A stretch of 25,749 nucleotides of DNA from Bacteroidales bacterium UBA1458 (GCA_002325785.1 DCSU01000139.1:1-25749), one strand, 5' to 3'. Shown: positions 5,929 to 13,552, counted from the stretch's first letter. The notes: a model not told the origin generated them from the sequence alone. Numbers and translations are program-made.

Positions 5929-7190
5929 TATTCTCCCCTTATTGCCGTGATGCCGGGCAGCTTCTTGCCTTCCATATACTCAAGCATGGCACCGCCGCCG
6001 GTTGATACGTAGCTTACCTTGTCTGCCAGCCCGTTCTTGTTTATGGCCGCCACGGAGTCGCCCCCGCCAATGAGAGAGAAAGCACCCTTTTCAGTGGCTT
6101 TTGCAACAGCCTTGGCTATTGCAGTCGTCCCTGCTGCAAACTTTTCCATCTCAAATACGCCCATCGGTCCGTTCCAGAGGATGGTCTCCGATTCCATGAT
6201 GACCTTCTCAAACAACTCAATACTTTTCGGACCGATGTCAAGTCCCATCCAGCCATCCTTCACATCATCAATGGCCGATAAATAAGTATTTGCATTGGCG
6301 TCGAACTTGTCGGCATTGATGCCGTCAACCGGGAAGAGGAGATTCACTCCATTCGCCTTTGCCTTTTCCATCACTGCCTTTGCAATGTCAAGCTTATCCT
6401 CCTCGCAGAGCGAATTCCCTATCTTGCCGCCATTGGCTTTGATGAATGTATAGGTCATGCCACCGCCGATGATCAGGTTGTCAACCCTGTCAAGAAGGTT
6501 ATCGATGATAAGAATCTTGTCCGAGACCTTTGCCCCGCCCATGATAGCCGTGAAGGGTTTCTCCGAGCTCCTGAGAACCTTATCCATTGCTGCCAGCTCA
6601 CTGTTGATAAGGAACCCGAACATTCTCTTATCCTCAGGAAAGTAGTCCGCTATGACAGCCGTTGTGGCATGAGCCCTGTGAGCCGTGCCGAAGGCATCAT
6701 TGACATAGATGTCGGCATAGGTTGAAAGTTTCTTCGCCATCTCCTTCTGCTTCACCTTCAGTGCAGCCTTGGCAGCTTTCTTCTCCTCATCGGTGGCTGT
6801 CTCAGGCAGTACCGGCTTGCCCTCCTCCTCAGGATAGAACCTGACATTCTCAAGCATCATCACTTCTCCTGACTTCAGTGCAGCCGCCATGGCAACCGCC
6901 TCATCGCCAAGGGCGTCAGGGGCAAATGCGACCTTCATGCCCAGGAGCTTCTCAAGTACCGGAAGCACAGGCCTGAGGGAATACTTCTCCATTATGCCCT
7001 CGGGCCGGCCGAGATGCGACATGAGAATTACAGAGCCGCCGTCACCTGTTATCTTCCTGATGGTCTTCAACGCACCACGGATGCGGGTATCATCGGTTAC
7101 CTCTCGTGTCTTCTTATCAAGTGGAACATTGAAATCGACCCTGACAATGGCTTTGTGACCATTGAAATTAAAATTGTCAATCATTTTCAT
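5928..7190 (-). CDS. pgk: Phosphoglycerate kinase
   Basis: Cytoplasmic glycolytic enzyme transferring phosphate between 1,3-bisphosphoglycerate and ADP. The whole family signature is present: VRVDFNVPL near the N-terminus, SHLGRPEG, LENVRFYPEEEG, YVNDAFGTAHRAHAT, the hinge/nucleotide block IMGGAKVSDKI, GGGMTYTF, LWNGPMGVFE and the C-terminal GGGDSVAA and STGGGAMLEY. I start it at the ATG at 7190 (420 residues, the usual Bacteroidota length). ATG 7184 is nearly as good. A TTG at 7232 would lie inside the promoter's -7 box and ATG 7214 would leave a leader of under 10 nt. It is the first gene of an overlapping three-gene unit and is divergent from a TerB-like gene. Confidence 0.96.
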   Translation of the reverse strand: MKMIDNFNFNGHKAIVRVDFNVPLDKKTREVTDDTRIRGALKTIRKITGDGGSVILMSHLGRPEGIMEKYSLRPVLPVLEKLLGMKVAFAPDALGDEAVAMAAALKSGEVMMLENVRFYPEEEGKPVLPETATDEEKKAAKAALKVKQKEMAKKLSTYADIYVNDAFGTAHRAHATTAVIADYFPEDKRMFGFLINSELAAMDKVLRSSEKPFTAIMGGAKVSDKILIIDNLLDRVDNLIIGGGMTYTFIKANGGKIGNSLCEEDKLDIAKAVMEKAKANGVNLLFPVDGINADKFDANANTYLSAIDDVKDGWMGLDIGPKSIELFEKVIMESETILWNGPMGVFEMEKFAAGTTAIAKAVAKATEKGAFSLIGGGDSVAAINKNGLADKVSYVSTGGGAMLEYMEGKKLPGITAIRGE

Positions 7191-7229
7191 AAATTTCTGT
7201 TTTACTGATGTCATTTTCCTTGTGTAATG

Positions 7230-7237
7230 CAAAAATA
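7230..7237 (-). promoter_or_regulatory. -7 box of pgk promoter (TATTTTTG)
   Basis: On the minus strand TATTTTTG is an exact TAnnTTTG match, giving a leader of about 30 nt to the ATG at 7190. This argues against the upstream TTG at 7232 as the pgk start. No convincing -33 TTTG is seen at the right distance. Confidence 0.55.
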
Positions 7238-7345
7238 ATAAGTTGCAGGCTTTGGCAGTATTGATTTATCCAATAAAATGAGTTAAATTTTCATATTCAA
7301 CAATTGCCCGACCTGATTGTTAATTGGGAGACTAAATTGATATAT

Positions 7346-7786
7346 ATGAGCTTCACGGATTTCATCGCCGATAACGGGCGAAAGGTAAACAGGGAAAACT
7401 TCATCCATCTCATCCAGGTGGCACAGGCTGACGGAAATATAGATAGCAGGGAACTGGCATTGCTTCACAGGTATGGACGCCGCTTCAGCCTTACAGATAC
7501 AGAGATAGACAAGCTGATCGCCTCTGAACAATCTCATATCTACAGTGCTCCCTACGATCTTGAAGAGAGATTCGCTCATCTCTATGATGCAGTATCTATA
7601 ATGAATACAGACTCCAGCATCTCTGAGGGTGAAAAAAAGCTCTTCGGCAAACTGGCTGTTGCAGCATCGTTCACCGATGATGTCATCCCGCGGCTCCTTG
7701 ATTTCATTCTTGACGGACTCAGGGAGGGGGTAGACGAGCATGAACTTTTCGAGAAGCTCAGGAAAGCAAAATTTCTACGTAACTAA
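7346..7786 (+). CDS. TerB-like (tellurite resistance TerB family) protein
   Basis: A 146-residue, mostly alpha-helical acidic cytoplasmic protein. IHLIQVAQADGNIDSRELALLHRYGRRFSLTD is split here as IHLIQVAQADGNIDSREL plus a following helix; this is the acidic helix-loop pattern of TerB-like domains. A second helical half carries SSISEGEKKLFGKLAVA. TerB-like domains bind divalent metal through such acidic clusters and are not by themselves evidence of tellurite resistance; no other ter gene is nearby. I prefer ATG 7346 over the in-frame TTG at 7304, since SFTDFIADNG leads directly into the domain. The tpx ATG follows after 14 bp. Function unknown. Confidence 0.72.
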   Translation: MSFTDFIADNGRKVNRENFIHLIQVAQADGNIDSRELALLHRYGRRFSLTDTEIDKLIASEQSHIYSAPYDLEERFAHLYDAVSIMNTDSSISEGEKKLFGKLAVAASFTDDVIPRLLDFILDGLREGVDEHELFEKLRKAKFLRN

Positions 7787-7800
7787 CTAATAACTAAATA

Positions 7801-8298
7801 ATGGCAAAAATTACACTTAAAGGCAATCCGGTAAATACCTGTGGCGAGCTTCCTGCTAAAGGCAGCAAGGCTCCCGGCTTCAGGCTTGTGAAATCAGATC
7901 TCGGGGAACTTACGCTTGCAGAGCTCAAAGGCAAAAAAGTAATCCTTAATATCTCACCCAGCCTTGACACCGGGATATGTGCCACCGCACTCCGCAAGTT
8001 CAACCAGATGGCGGCAGGTATGGACAATACAGTTGTCCTGGCCATTACAAAAGATCTACCCTTTGCTATGGGACGCTTCTGTTCAACCGAAGGTATCACC
8101 AACGCAACCACCCTTTCAGGCTTCCGTGACCACTCCTTCGGAAAAGAGTACGGTGTAGAAATCGTAGACGGCGGGTTCGCCGGACTCTATGCACGGAGTA
8201 TTGTTGTGATTGACGAGAAGGGAATCGTAACATATACTGAAATGGTCCCGGAGATCGCACAGGAGCCTGATTATAACAGCGCTCTTGCTGCACTCTGA
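7801..8298 (+). CDS. tpx: Thiol peroxidase (atypical 2-Cys peroxiredoxin)
   Basis: A 165-residue Tpx-type peroxiredoxin reducing H2O2 and alkyl hydroperoxides with thioredoxin as usual reductant. The peroxidatic site is NISPSLDTGICATALRKFN with Cys60, and the resolving Cys94 is in DLPFAMGRFCSTEG. Both positions match the 60/94 spacing of Tpx. The residue before the peroxidatic site reads TGIC instead of the common TPVC, a mild variation. ARSIVVIDEKGIV and TEMVPEIAQEPDY near the end are also typical. The 14-bp gap after the TerB-like gene suggests co-transcription. Confidence 0.95.
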   Translation: MAKITLKGNPVNTCGELPAKGSKAPGFRLVKSDLGELTLAELKGKKVILNISPSLDTGICATALRKFNQMAAGMDNTVVLAITKDLPFAMGRFCSTEGITNATTLSGFRDHSFGKEYGVEIVDGGFAGLYARSIVVIDEKGIVTYTEMVPEIAQEPDYNSALAAL

Positions 8299-8325
8299 TC
8301 AGGGTCTTTCTCTTTGATTTTTTAT

Positions 8326-8333
8326 TACTTTTG
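8326..8333 (+). promoter_or_regulatory. -7 box upstream of holB (TACTTTTG)
   Basis: Exact TAnnTTTG match 23 bp before the holB ATG. A -33 element at normal spacing is not clear. GGAGAG directly abuts the ATG and could serve as a purine-rich ribosome-binding stretch, though it is closer than usual. Confidence 0.45.
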
Positions 8334-8356
8334 CTCTCCGGCAGTAGCAGGGAGAG

Positions 8357-9484
8357 ATGAATTTTTCACAGATACCAGGGCAAAAAGCAGTAATTGACAG
8401 GCTGAGAAGTTCTGTAGCAGAGAACCGCGTCAGTCATGCACTGCTTTTCTACGGGCCTGAGGGGAGCGGCAAGTTTGCCATCGCCCTTGCCTTTGCCCGG
8501 TATATCAGCTGCGAGAAACGAACTGCTGAGGATGCCTGTGGCGTTTGCCCGTCATGCGCCAAATATGATAAACTCATTCATCCCGACCTGCACTTTGTTT
8601 TTCCGGTCATAAAGAAGAAGTCGGGTACCGAATCAGTGAGTGACACCTTCATTGCACAGTGGAGGGCAATGGTGCTCCGGTCACCGTGGTTCTCGCTGAG
8701 CACATGGACCGAGGCGATGGAGGTGGCCAATGAACAGGCGCTTATTCCTGTTGCCGAGGCAGCTGAGATCATCAGGAAGCTAAGCCTGAAGTCGTTCGAA
8801 TCTGACTTCAAGATCATGATCATCTGGCTGCCTGAGAAGATGAACGCCGAGACGGCAAACAAGCTCCTGAAATTGATTGAAGAACCGCCGGCCAGGACCC
8901 TCTTTATTCTTGTATCCGAGGAGGATGACAAGCTGCTGCCAACCATCACATCACGCTGCCAGCATATCCGCATTCCGGCAATCTCCGCCGCCGATCTGAG
9001 CGCTCACCTTGAGCAGGCAGCCGGCATGGACCCTGTGCGCGCATCGGATATTGCAGCCATTGCCAACGGAAACATGGTCAGGGCCATGGAACTGGCGCGG
9101 GAAGATGACAACACAACCGTGCACCTCGACCGCTTTACCAAACTGATGCGTACAGCTTATACCCGTGATATACACTCCCTTGTGACATGGTCCGAAGATA
9201 CCGCTGCTCTCGGAAGGGAGAGACAGAAAGGCTTTCTCTCCTACGCCCTGAGGATGATACGCGAGAACTTTATTATGAACTTCAACGGGAAAGAAAACAG
9301 GCTGGTATACCTGACTGCACCGGAAGACAACTTCTCCGGCAAGTTCCACCCCTTCATAAACGAGAAGAACATCCATGCCCTTAACAGGGAGTTCAACCTT
9401 GCCTATGCCCACGTTGAGAGCAACGGCAACACCAAAATGATTTTCCTCGATCTGGCGCTCAAGACAATGCGACTTATCAGGTAA
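8357..9484 (+). CDS. holB: DNA polymerase III delta' subunit (clamp loader)
   Basis: A 375-residue AAA+ protein of the DnaX/HolB family, part of the complex that loads the sliding clamp. It starts with FSQIPGQKAVIDRL and SHALLFYGPEGSGKF, a Walker A-like loop in which the Ser/Thr after Lys39 is Phe40. Delta' is known not to act as an ATPase, so this favours HolB over the active DnaX. A zinc module follows (Cys52, Cys61, Cys64, Cys67 in CEKR...CGVCPSC). NKLLKLIEEPPARTLFILVS and the ITSRCQHIRI sensor-1/arginine-finger region (SRC motif) complete the core. Length is normal. Confidence 0.92.
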   Translation: MNFSQIPGQKAVIDRLRSSVAENRVSHALLFYGPEGSGKFAIALAFARYISCEKRTAEDACGVCPSCAKYDKLIHPDLHFVFPVIKKKSGTESVSDTFIAQWRAMVLRSPWFSLSTWTEAMEVANEQALIPVAEAAEIIRKLSLKSFESDFKIMIIWLPEKMNAETANKLLKLIEEPPARTLFILVSEEDDKLLPTITSRCQHIRIPAISAADLSAHLEQAAGMDPVRASDIAAIANGNMVRAMELAREDDNTTVHLDRFTKLMRTAYTRDIHSLVTWSEDTAALGRERQKGFLSYALRMIRENFIMNFNGKENRLVYLTAPEDNFSGKFHPFINEKNIHALNREFNLAYAHVESNGNTKMIFLDLALKTMRLIR

Positions 9485-9498
9485 CAGTGGGGAATCGC

Positions 9499-9528
9499 TT
9501 GAAAATAGCGCATTTATTCCTAATTTTG
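9499..9528 (+). promoter_or_regulatory. Promoter of ricT operon (TTG-N19-TAATTTTG)
   Basis: TTG at 9499-9501, a 19-bp spacer and TAATTTTG at 9521-9528 make the best complete Bacteroidota-type promoter in the window. A start a few bases past 9528 would give a leader of about 55 nt containing the 9536-9573 stem-loop. Confidence 0.65.
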
Positions 9529-9535
9529 CATTTAC

Positions 9536-9573
9536 CTTCCGGGAAACGGATCCTTGAATCCTGCAACCGGAAG
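9536..9573 (+). promoter_or_regulatory. Nested stem-loop in the ricT leader
   Basis: CTTCCGG (9536-9542) pairs with CCGGAAG (9567-9573). Inside, GGAT (9548-9551) pairs with ATCC (9558-9561) across a symmetric 5/5 internal loop. The element ends 15 nt before the ATG and its right arm contains GGAAG, the only purine-rich stretch available as a ribosome-binding site. Confidence 0.5.
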
Positions 9574-9588
9574 AGATAACCTGACGTC

Positions 9589-10731
9589 ATGACAAACGAA
9601 GATATACAGGTACCCGGAGGTGATGAGCCTTCACTGCCTGAAATAAAATACAACATCGGGGCTAACAAGCTGAATGAGTACAACTGGCTTGCCGATCTCC
9701 CCTTTGATGAACGCTGCAACCAGGTAGTTGAGGTCAGGTTCAAGAACACACGCAAGGGCTTTTACCGTAACATAAACGAGATCAGGCTTGAGGTTGACGA
9801 TATAGTTGCCGTGGAGGCCTCCCCTGGACATGACATCGGTTATGTCTCCATGACCGGTTTCCTTGTCATGGAACAGCTCAAGAAGATGAAGATAAGACCT
9901 GTCCTCGACGAGATGAAGAAGGTCTACAGGAAGGCCAGGCCCGTCGATCTTCAGAAGTGGGAGGAGGCGAAGAAGCTTGAAGATCACACCATGCTCAGAT
10001 CGCGCAAGATAGCCGAGAACCTTGGTCTGGCAATGAAGATTGGCGACGTTGAGTACCAGGGAGACAAGACCAAGGCCATATTTTACTACCTGGCTGATGA
10101 GCGGGTCGACTTCCGCCAGCTGATCAAGGTGCTGGCCGAGGAGTTTCATATCAGGATAGAGATGAGGCAGATAGGAGCCCGCCAGGAGGCCGGCCGTATC
10201 GGCGGTATTGGCACCTGCGGCCGCGAGCTGTGCTGCTCTACCCACGTGACGAATTTCATGTCAGTGACCACCTCGCACGCCCGCTACCAGGACCTCTCGC
10301 TCAATCCGCAGAAGCTGGCCGGACAGTGCGGCAAACTGAAGTGCTGCCTTAACTATGAGCTTGACTGCTATATAGATGCCCAGAAAGAGTACCCGTCACG
10401 GGAGGTGCCGCTGGAACTGGCTAGCGGCACCGCATACTTCATGAAGATGGAGGTTCACACAGGCATCTACTGGTATTCCACAGACCAGCGCATGGCTGTG
10501 AACATGACAGCAGTGCCGGTGGCACGTGTACGCGAGATAATACAGCTCAACAGGAAAGGAATTAAACCGGACAACCTGCTGGCAATCCCTGCAAACAATA
10601 CCATCGGCAAGGGCAACGACCTGCTGCTGCAAAACAGCGGACTCACCCGGTTCGAAACAAAAAGCAACCCTCGTGAAGGCAGGGGCAGGAACAAACCATT
10701 CCCAAGACGAAATGAGAAAAAGAAACAATAA
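9589..10731 (+). CDS. ricT: PSP1-domain Fe-S protein, RicT (YaaT) family
   Basis: A 380-residue PSP1 C-terminal domain protein. In Bacillus, RicT (YaaT) forms an Fe-S-containing complex with RicA and RicF that influences RNase Y-dependent mRNA maturation; the Bacteroidota role is not established. The PSP1 core runs from about VVEVRFKNTRKGFYR to the Cys-rich segment GTCGRELCCSTHV (Cys210, 215, 216) and AGQCGKLKCCLNYELDC (Cys247, 252, 253, 260), the expected metal-ligand pattern. The C-terminal tail is basic and low-complexity (REGRGRNKPFPRRNEKKKQ). It has its own promoter and structured leader, and its 3' end overlaps gldH by 20 bp. Confidence 0.9.
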   Translation: MTNEDIQVPGGDEPSLPEIKYNIGANKLNEYNWLADLPFDERCNQVVEVRFKNTRKGFYRNINEIRLEVDDIVAVEASPGHDIGYVSMTGFLVMEQLKKMKIRPVLDEMKKVYRKARPVDLQKWEEAKKLEDHTMLRSRKIAENLGLAMKIGDVEYQGDKTKAIFYYLADERVDFRQLIKVLAEEFHIRIEMRQIGARQEAGRIGGIGTCGRELCCSTHVTNFMSVTTSHARYQDLSLNPQKLAGQCGKLKCCLNYELDCYIDAQKEYPSREVPLELASGTAYFMKMEVHTGIYWYSTDQRMAVNMTAVPVARVREIIQLNRKGIKPDNLLAIPANNTIGKGNDLLLQNSGLTRFETKSNPREGRGRNKPFPRRNEKKKQ

Positions 10732-11200
10732 CTTACTCATTGCCTGCATGCTGCTGGCAGTCATAACGCTCTCATGCGACAGAGGCACTCTCTTCTCCGG
10801 CAACTACCAGCTTGAAGACAAGCAGTGGAGTATGTATGACCCTGCCAGGTATGCCTTCACCGTGGGGGATACACTCAGCGCCTATAACATCGCACTCTCA
10901 GTGCGAACCTCAACTGAATACCCGTACCGGAACCTTTACCTCTTTGTGGTGACGGCATTCCCTTCAGGCACCACTGTCACAGACACCATCCATGCTGTGG
11001 TTGCGGATGAAAAGGGAAAATGGATGGGAAGGGGCGCCGGCGACCTTAGGGAACTTACAATACCATATAAGTCAAATGTGTTTTTCCCTGAAAAGGGTGA
11101 ATATCATATCCGCGTGGTACACGGTATGAGAGATACCCTGCTGAAGGGAGTCTATGACATGGGCATTAAAGTAACCCTGAAAGAGAATCAGGGCAAATAA
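10712..11200 (+). CDS. gldH: Gliding motility lipoprotein GldH
   Basis: A 162-residue lipoprotein with signal MRKRNNNLLIACMLLAVITL and lipidated Cys22. The mature part matches GldH: FTVGDTLSAYNIALSVR, YPYRNLYLFV, GAGDLRELTIPY, then VFFPEKGEYHIRVVHGMRD and LKGVYDMGIKVTL. GldH is needed for gliding in Flavobacterium johnsoniae but is widespread in Bacteroidota that do not glide, so motility is not implied. The start is the ATG at 10712, which places a normal lipoprotein signal, overlapping ricT by 20 bp. A frame extending to 10673 would put a polar segment before the signal. trmB follows after 8 bp. Confidence 0.9.
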   Translation: MRKRNNNLLIACMLLAVITLSCDRGTLFSGNYQLEDKQWSMYDPARYAFTVGDTLSAYNIALSVRTSTEYPYRNLYLFVVTAFPSGTTVTDTIHAVVADEKGKWMGRGAGDLRELTIPYKSNVFFPEKGEYHIRVVHGMRDTLLKGVYDMGIKVTLKENQGK

Positions 11201-11208
11201 GAGAAGCT

Positions 11209-11907
11209 TTGGGAAAGAACAAACTGGCACGGTGGACTGAACTGAAAAGCTTCGACCATGTGATTGAGCCCTCATTTGAAGAGTCATTCAGGCAGGATCA
11301 CCCGCTGAAGGGCAGATGGCACAGTGACTGGTTCGAAAATAACCATCCCATAGTACTTGAGCTGGGCTGCGGCAAAGGTGAATATACCGTCGGTCTTGCC
11401 GCCGTGTATCCCGGAAAGAACTTCATCGGAATAGACATCAAGGGAGCAAGGATGTGGCGGGGAGCAAAGGATTCACACCAGAGAAAACTGCCGAATGCCA
11501 GCTTCCTCCGTACCCGCATTGAGTTCACCGAATCATTCTTTGCTCCGGGGGAGATCGATGAGATATGGCTTACCTTCCCTGATCCCCAGCCAAAGAGAAG
11601 GAGAGAGAAAAAACGTCTCCCGGCACCCTTTTTCCTGAACCTCTACAGGAGCTACCTGAAAAACGACGGCATCATCCACCTTAAGACTGACAACAGGGAG
11701 CTCTATGACTATACTCTCTCATTGGTGCATGCCAACAACCTCGAGATAATAACATCGGTAACCGACCTCTATGCAGAGATGCCTGGTGACCCGATGCTTT
11801 CAATCAGAACCCATTATGAGGAGCTCTTTCTGAAACAGGGAGTCCCTATCACATACCTTTCATTCAGACTTCCTGATGCCAAAGAGATCATCAGTCACAT
11901 CGGCTGA
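11209..11907 (+). CDS. trmB: tRNA (guanine-N7)-methyltransferase
   Basis: A 232-residue SAM-dependent enzyme forming m7G46 in the tRNA variable loop. Motif I is VLELGCGKGEYT (Gly53-Gly57), the acidic SAM-ribose ligand is Asp76 in FIGIDIKGARMWRG, and the family hallmark is IWLTFPDPQPKRRREKKRL with Asp125. The start codon is TTG at 11209: translation from it gives MGKNKLAR, the typical N-terminus of Bacteroidota TrmB, and the next in-frame Met is Met82 inside the SAM-binding fold. GAGAAG lies 3 bases upstream. It overlaps the next gene by 32 bp and lies 8 bp after gldH. Confidence 0.95.
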   Translation: MGKNKLARWTELKSFDHVIEPSFEESFRQDHPLKGRWHSDWFENNHPIVLELGCGKGEYTVGLAAVYPGKNFIGIDIKGARMWRGAKDSHQRKLPNASFLRTRIEFTESFFAPGEIDEIWLTFPDPQPKRRREKKRLPAPFFLNLYRSYLKNDGIIHLKTDNRELYDYTLSLVHANNLEIITSVTDLYAEMPGDPMLSIRTHYEELFLKQGVPITYLSFRLPDAKEIISHIG

Positions 11908-12232
11908 CAACGATGGCTTTTTCAGCCGGGTGTACGAAGTCGCCCGCCTGATACCCCGCGGACGCATTACGTCATACGGCGCCATAGCGAGGTATCTCGG
12001 TACCGGCCGCTCGGCAAGGATGGTAGGCTGGGCGATGAACTCTTCACATACGGTGCCGGGATTCGTTCCAGCCCACCGCGTTGTCAACCGGAACGGGATG
12101 CTGACCGGCAAACATCATTTCGGCAATTCGTCTACCATGCAACAACTACTTGAAAACGAGGGTTTCACAGTAATAGATGATATTGTATTGGAGTTCCGGG
12201 AGAGATTCTGGGATCCCTCTGCTGAACTATAG
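11876..12232 (+). CDS. atl: Alkyltransferase-like (ATL) protein, MGMT family
   Basis: A 118-residue protein with the DNA-binding domain of O6-alkylguanine-DNA alkyltransferases: FFSRVYEVARLIPRGRITSYGAIARYLG, the arginine-finger helix SARMVGWAMN and PAHRVVNRNG. The active-site PCHR is PAHR here (Ala66), so the alkyl-acceptor Cys is missing. This defines ATL proteins, which bind O6-alkylguanine and hand it to nucleotide excision repair. Length suits ATLs, which lack the N-terminal domain of full MGMT. Its ATG overlaps the end of trmB by 32 bp, so it is the last gene of the ricT-gldH-trmB-atl unit. Confidence 0.92.
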   Translation: MPKRSSVTSADNDGFFSRVYEVARLIPRGRITSYGAIARYLGTGRSARMVGWAMNSSHTVPGFVPAHRVVNRNGMLTGKHHFGNSSTMQQLLENEGFTVIDDIVLEFRERFWDPSAEL

Positions 12233-12282
12233 TGATATGGAGGACGTTAGTTGTTAAGATTAGTATTAAAAAAGATGAATAT

Positions 12283-12370
12283 CGAACAAGGAACACCGAT
12301 TTTTGATTTAAGAAGTACCGGGGAGCCGCAAGCTACAATTCAAAAATCCTAAATCATCATTCCTTGTTCG
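12283..12370. repeat. Imperfect inverted repeat with perfect 11-bp ends
   Basis: CGAACAAGGAA at 12283-12293 is perfectly inverted as TTCCTTGTTCG at 12360-12370. Inward of each end the arms contain related AT-rich words (GATTTTTGATTT on the left; GATTTAGGATTTTTGAAT on the reverse strand of the right), suggesting diverged arms. About 25 bp of unlike sequence forms the centre. It occupies most of the 170-bp gap between atl and mrp and has no coding capacity. It could be a small dispersed repeat or MITE-like remnant, or a long hairpin in the mRNA. Confidence 0.6.
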
Positions 12371-12402
12371 TAAATCAACAGACAAACTAAAAAGCAGCAA
12401 TC

Positions 12403-13503
12403 ATGCATATAAAAGAAGATGTTCTCAAAGCATTGAGAATGGTTTCCCATCCTGAAAAGGGCAGTGACATCGTCACCCTGGGAATGGTGGGCGATATTTC
12501 CGTCTCGGCAGAAGGGATAACCATTGTGCTTGTTCCGGAGAAGTCAAATGACCCCTTCCTCACCTCAATCAAGAGCAACTGCGTCAGGGCCGTCAAGGAG
12601 GTTCTGGGACCTGATGCAGTCATCACATCGATAGAGGTAAAACCAAGAATAGTGGTTGAAAAGATGGCCGCCCCCAAAAGGGATGTCCTTCCCGGAGTGA
12701 AAAACATCATCGCCGTCTCTTCAGGTAAGGGTGGTGTTGGCAAATCAACCGTCGCAGTCAACCTGGCAGTGGCCATGGCACGCAAGGGCTATGCGGTGGG
12801 CCTGCTTGATGCTGACATCTTCGGGCCCTCGGTGCCGAAAATGTTCGATGCCGAATCCTATCGTCCCGACGTACGCAAGGAGAGCGGCACTGACCTCATT
12901 ATCCCCATGACCAAATACGGCGTCAGGATACTCTCAATCGGTTTCTTTGTCAAAGGCACTGACGCAGTCATCTGGCGCGGTCCAATGGCAAGCAGCTTCC
13001 TGAAGCAGCTGATCACGCAGGGCGACTGGGGTGAGCTTGATTACCTCATATTCGATCTGCCTCCCGGGACAAGCGACATACACCTCACGCTTGTTCAGGA
13101 AGTGCCCGTCACGGGAGCAATTGTTGTGACCACACCGCAGGAAGTAGCCCTGGCCGATGCCCGCAAAGGGATAGCAATGTTCCGCAGCGAATCCATCAAC
13201 GTTCCGGTACTTGGCCTTGTTGAGAACATGTCGTACTTCGTGGCTCCTGAACTGCCGGGAAGAAGGTATTATATCTTCGGCAAGGAGGGCGGCAGCAGGC
13301 TCGCCGCCGAGACAGGCACGGAACTGCTGGGGCAGATACCCATCGTTGAGAGCATCTGCGTTGGCGGCGACTCAGGTACGCCGGCAGCGCTGAACGACAC
13401 AGAGACAGGGCTCGCCTTCATGACCCTGGCAGAGTCTGTCGTCAGGCATGTTGAGAAGCGAAACGCAGAGATGGAACCCACCACGAAAGTGCAGATGAAG
13501 TGA
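12403..13503 (+). CDS. mrp: Mrp/NBP35 (ApbC) family iron-sulfur carrier ATPase
   Basis: A 366-residue P-loop protein thought to bind and deliver Fe-S clusters. The N-terminal ~80 residues form a MIP18/DUF59 domain (ALRMVSHPEKGSDIVTLGMV). The deviant Walker A is SSGKGGVGKSTVAVNLA (108-120), followed by LLDADIFGPSVPKMF (Asp136, Asp138) and FDLPPGTSDIHLTL. Typical Mrp proteins carry a CxxC shortly after ENMSYF. Here that region reads VENMSYFVAPELPGRRYYIFGKEGG, with no Cys, a form I associate with Bacteroidota Mrp homologues. How the cluster is held is therefore unclear. It follows the atl unit after a 170-bp gap with an inverted repeat; no clear TAnnTTTG box is seen. Confidence 0.92.
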   Translation: MHIKEDVLKALRMVSHPEKGSDIVTLGMVGDISVSAEGITIVLVPEKSNDPFLTSIKSNCVRAVKEVLGPDAVITSIEVKPRIVVEKMAAPKRDVLPGVKNIIAVSSGKGGVGKSTVAVNLAVAMARKGYAVGLLDADIFGPSVPKMFDAESYRPDVRKESGTDLIIPMTKYGVRILSIGFFVKGTDAVIWRGPMASSFLKQLITQGDWGELDYLIFDLPPGTSDIHLTLVQEVPVTGAIVVTTPQEVALADARKGIAMFRSESINVPVLGLVENMSYFVAPELPGRRYYIFGKEGGSRLAAETGTELLGQIPIVESICVGGDSGTPAALNDTETGLAFMTLAESVVRHVEKRNAEMEPTTKVQMK

Positions 13504-13522
13504 GCCGGCTGCCGCCCCGGCT
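13503..13522 (+). terminator. Possible mrp 3' hairpin
   Basis: AGCCGG (13503-13508) pairs with CCGGCT (13517-13522) around an 8-nt loop, starting on the last base of the mrp stop. T-rich sequence follows only about 20 bp later (13541-13550), so it is a weak terminator candidate. Confidence 0.3.
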
Positions 13523-13552
13523 ACCTTCACCCCTTATTTGTCCTCTTTTTAG

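Noticed and set aside
5356..6012. A 218-codon plus-strand frame opposite luxE, the lipoprotein and pgk
   Set aside because: It crosses three supported genes in antisense and encodes a Cys/Arg-rich composition with no family resemblance.
7346..7786. Tellurite resistance determinant
   Set aside because: TerB-like domains are common outside ter operons and no other ter gene is nearby.
8340..8346. Single GGCAGTA copy before holB (another at 7254-7260)
   Set aside because: Isolated 7-mers are expected by chance; no tandem neighbours, so not counted as arrays.
8334..8356. CTCTCC/GGAGAG hairpin next to the holB ATG
   Set aside because: The left arm lies between the -7 box and the likely transcription start, so it would probably not be in the mRNA; a 6-bp stem with an 11-nt loop is weak.
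8357..9484. Broken or inactive clamp loader because Walker A has GKF
   Set aside because: Delta' subunits normally lack ATPase activity, so loss of the Ser/Thr is not evidence of decay.
12233..12402. Insertion sequence or transposase remnant between atl and mrp
   Set aside because: There is an inverted repeat but no transposase reading frame and no obvious target duplication.
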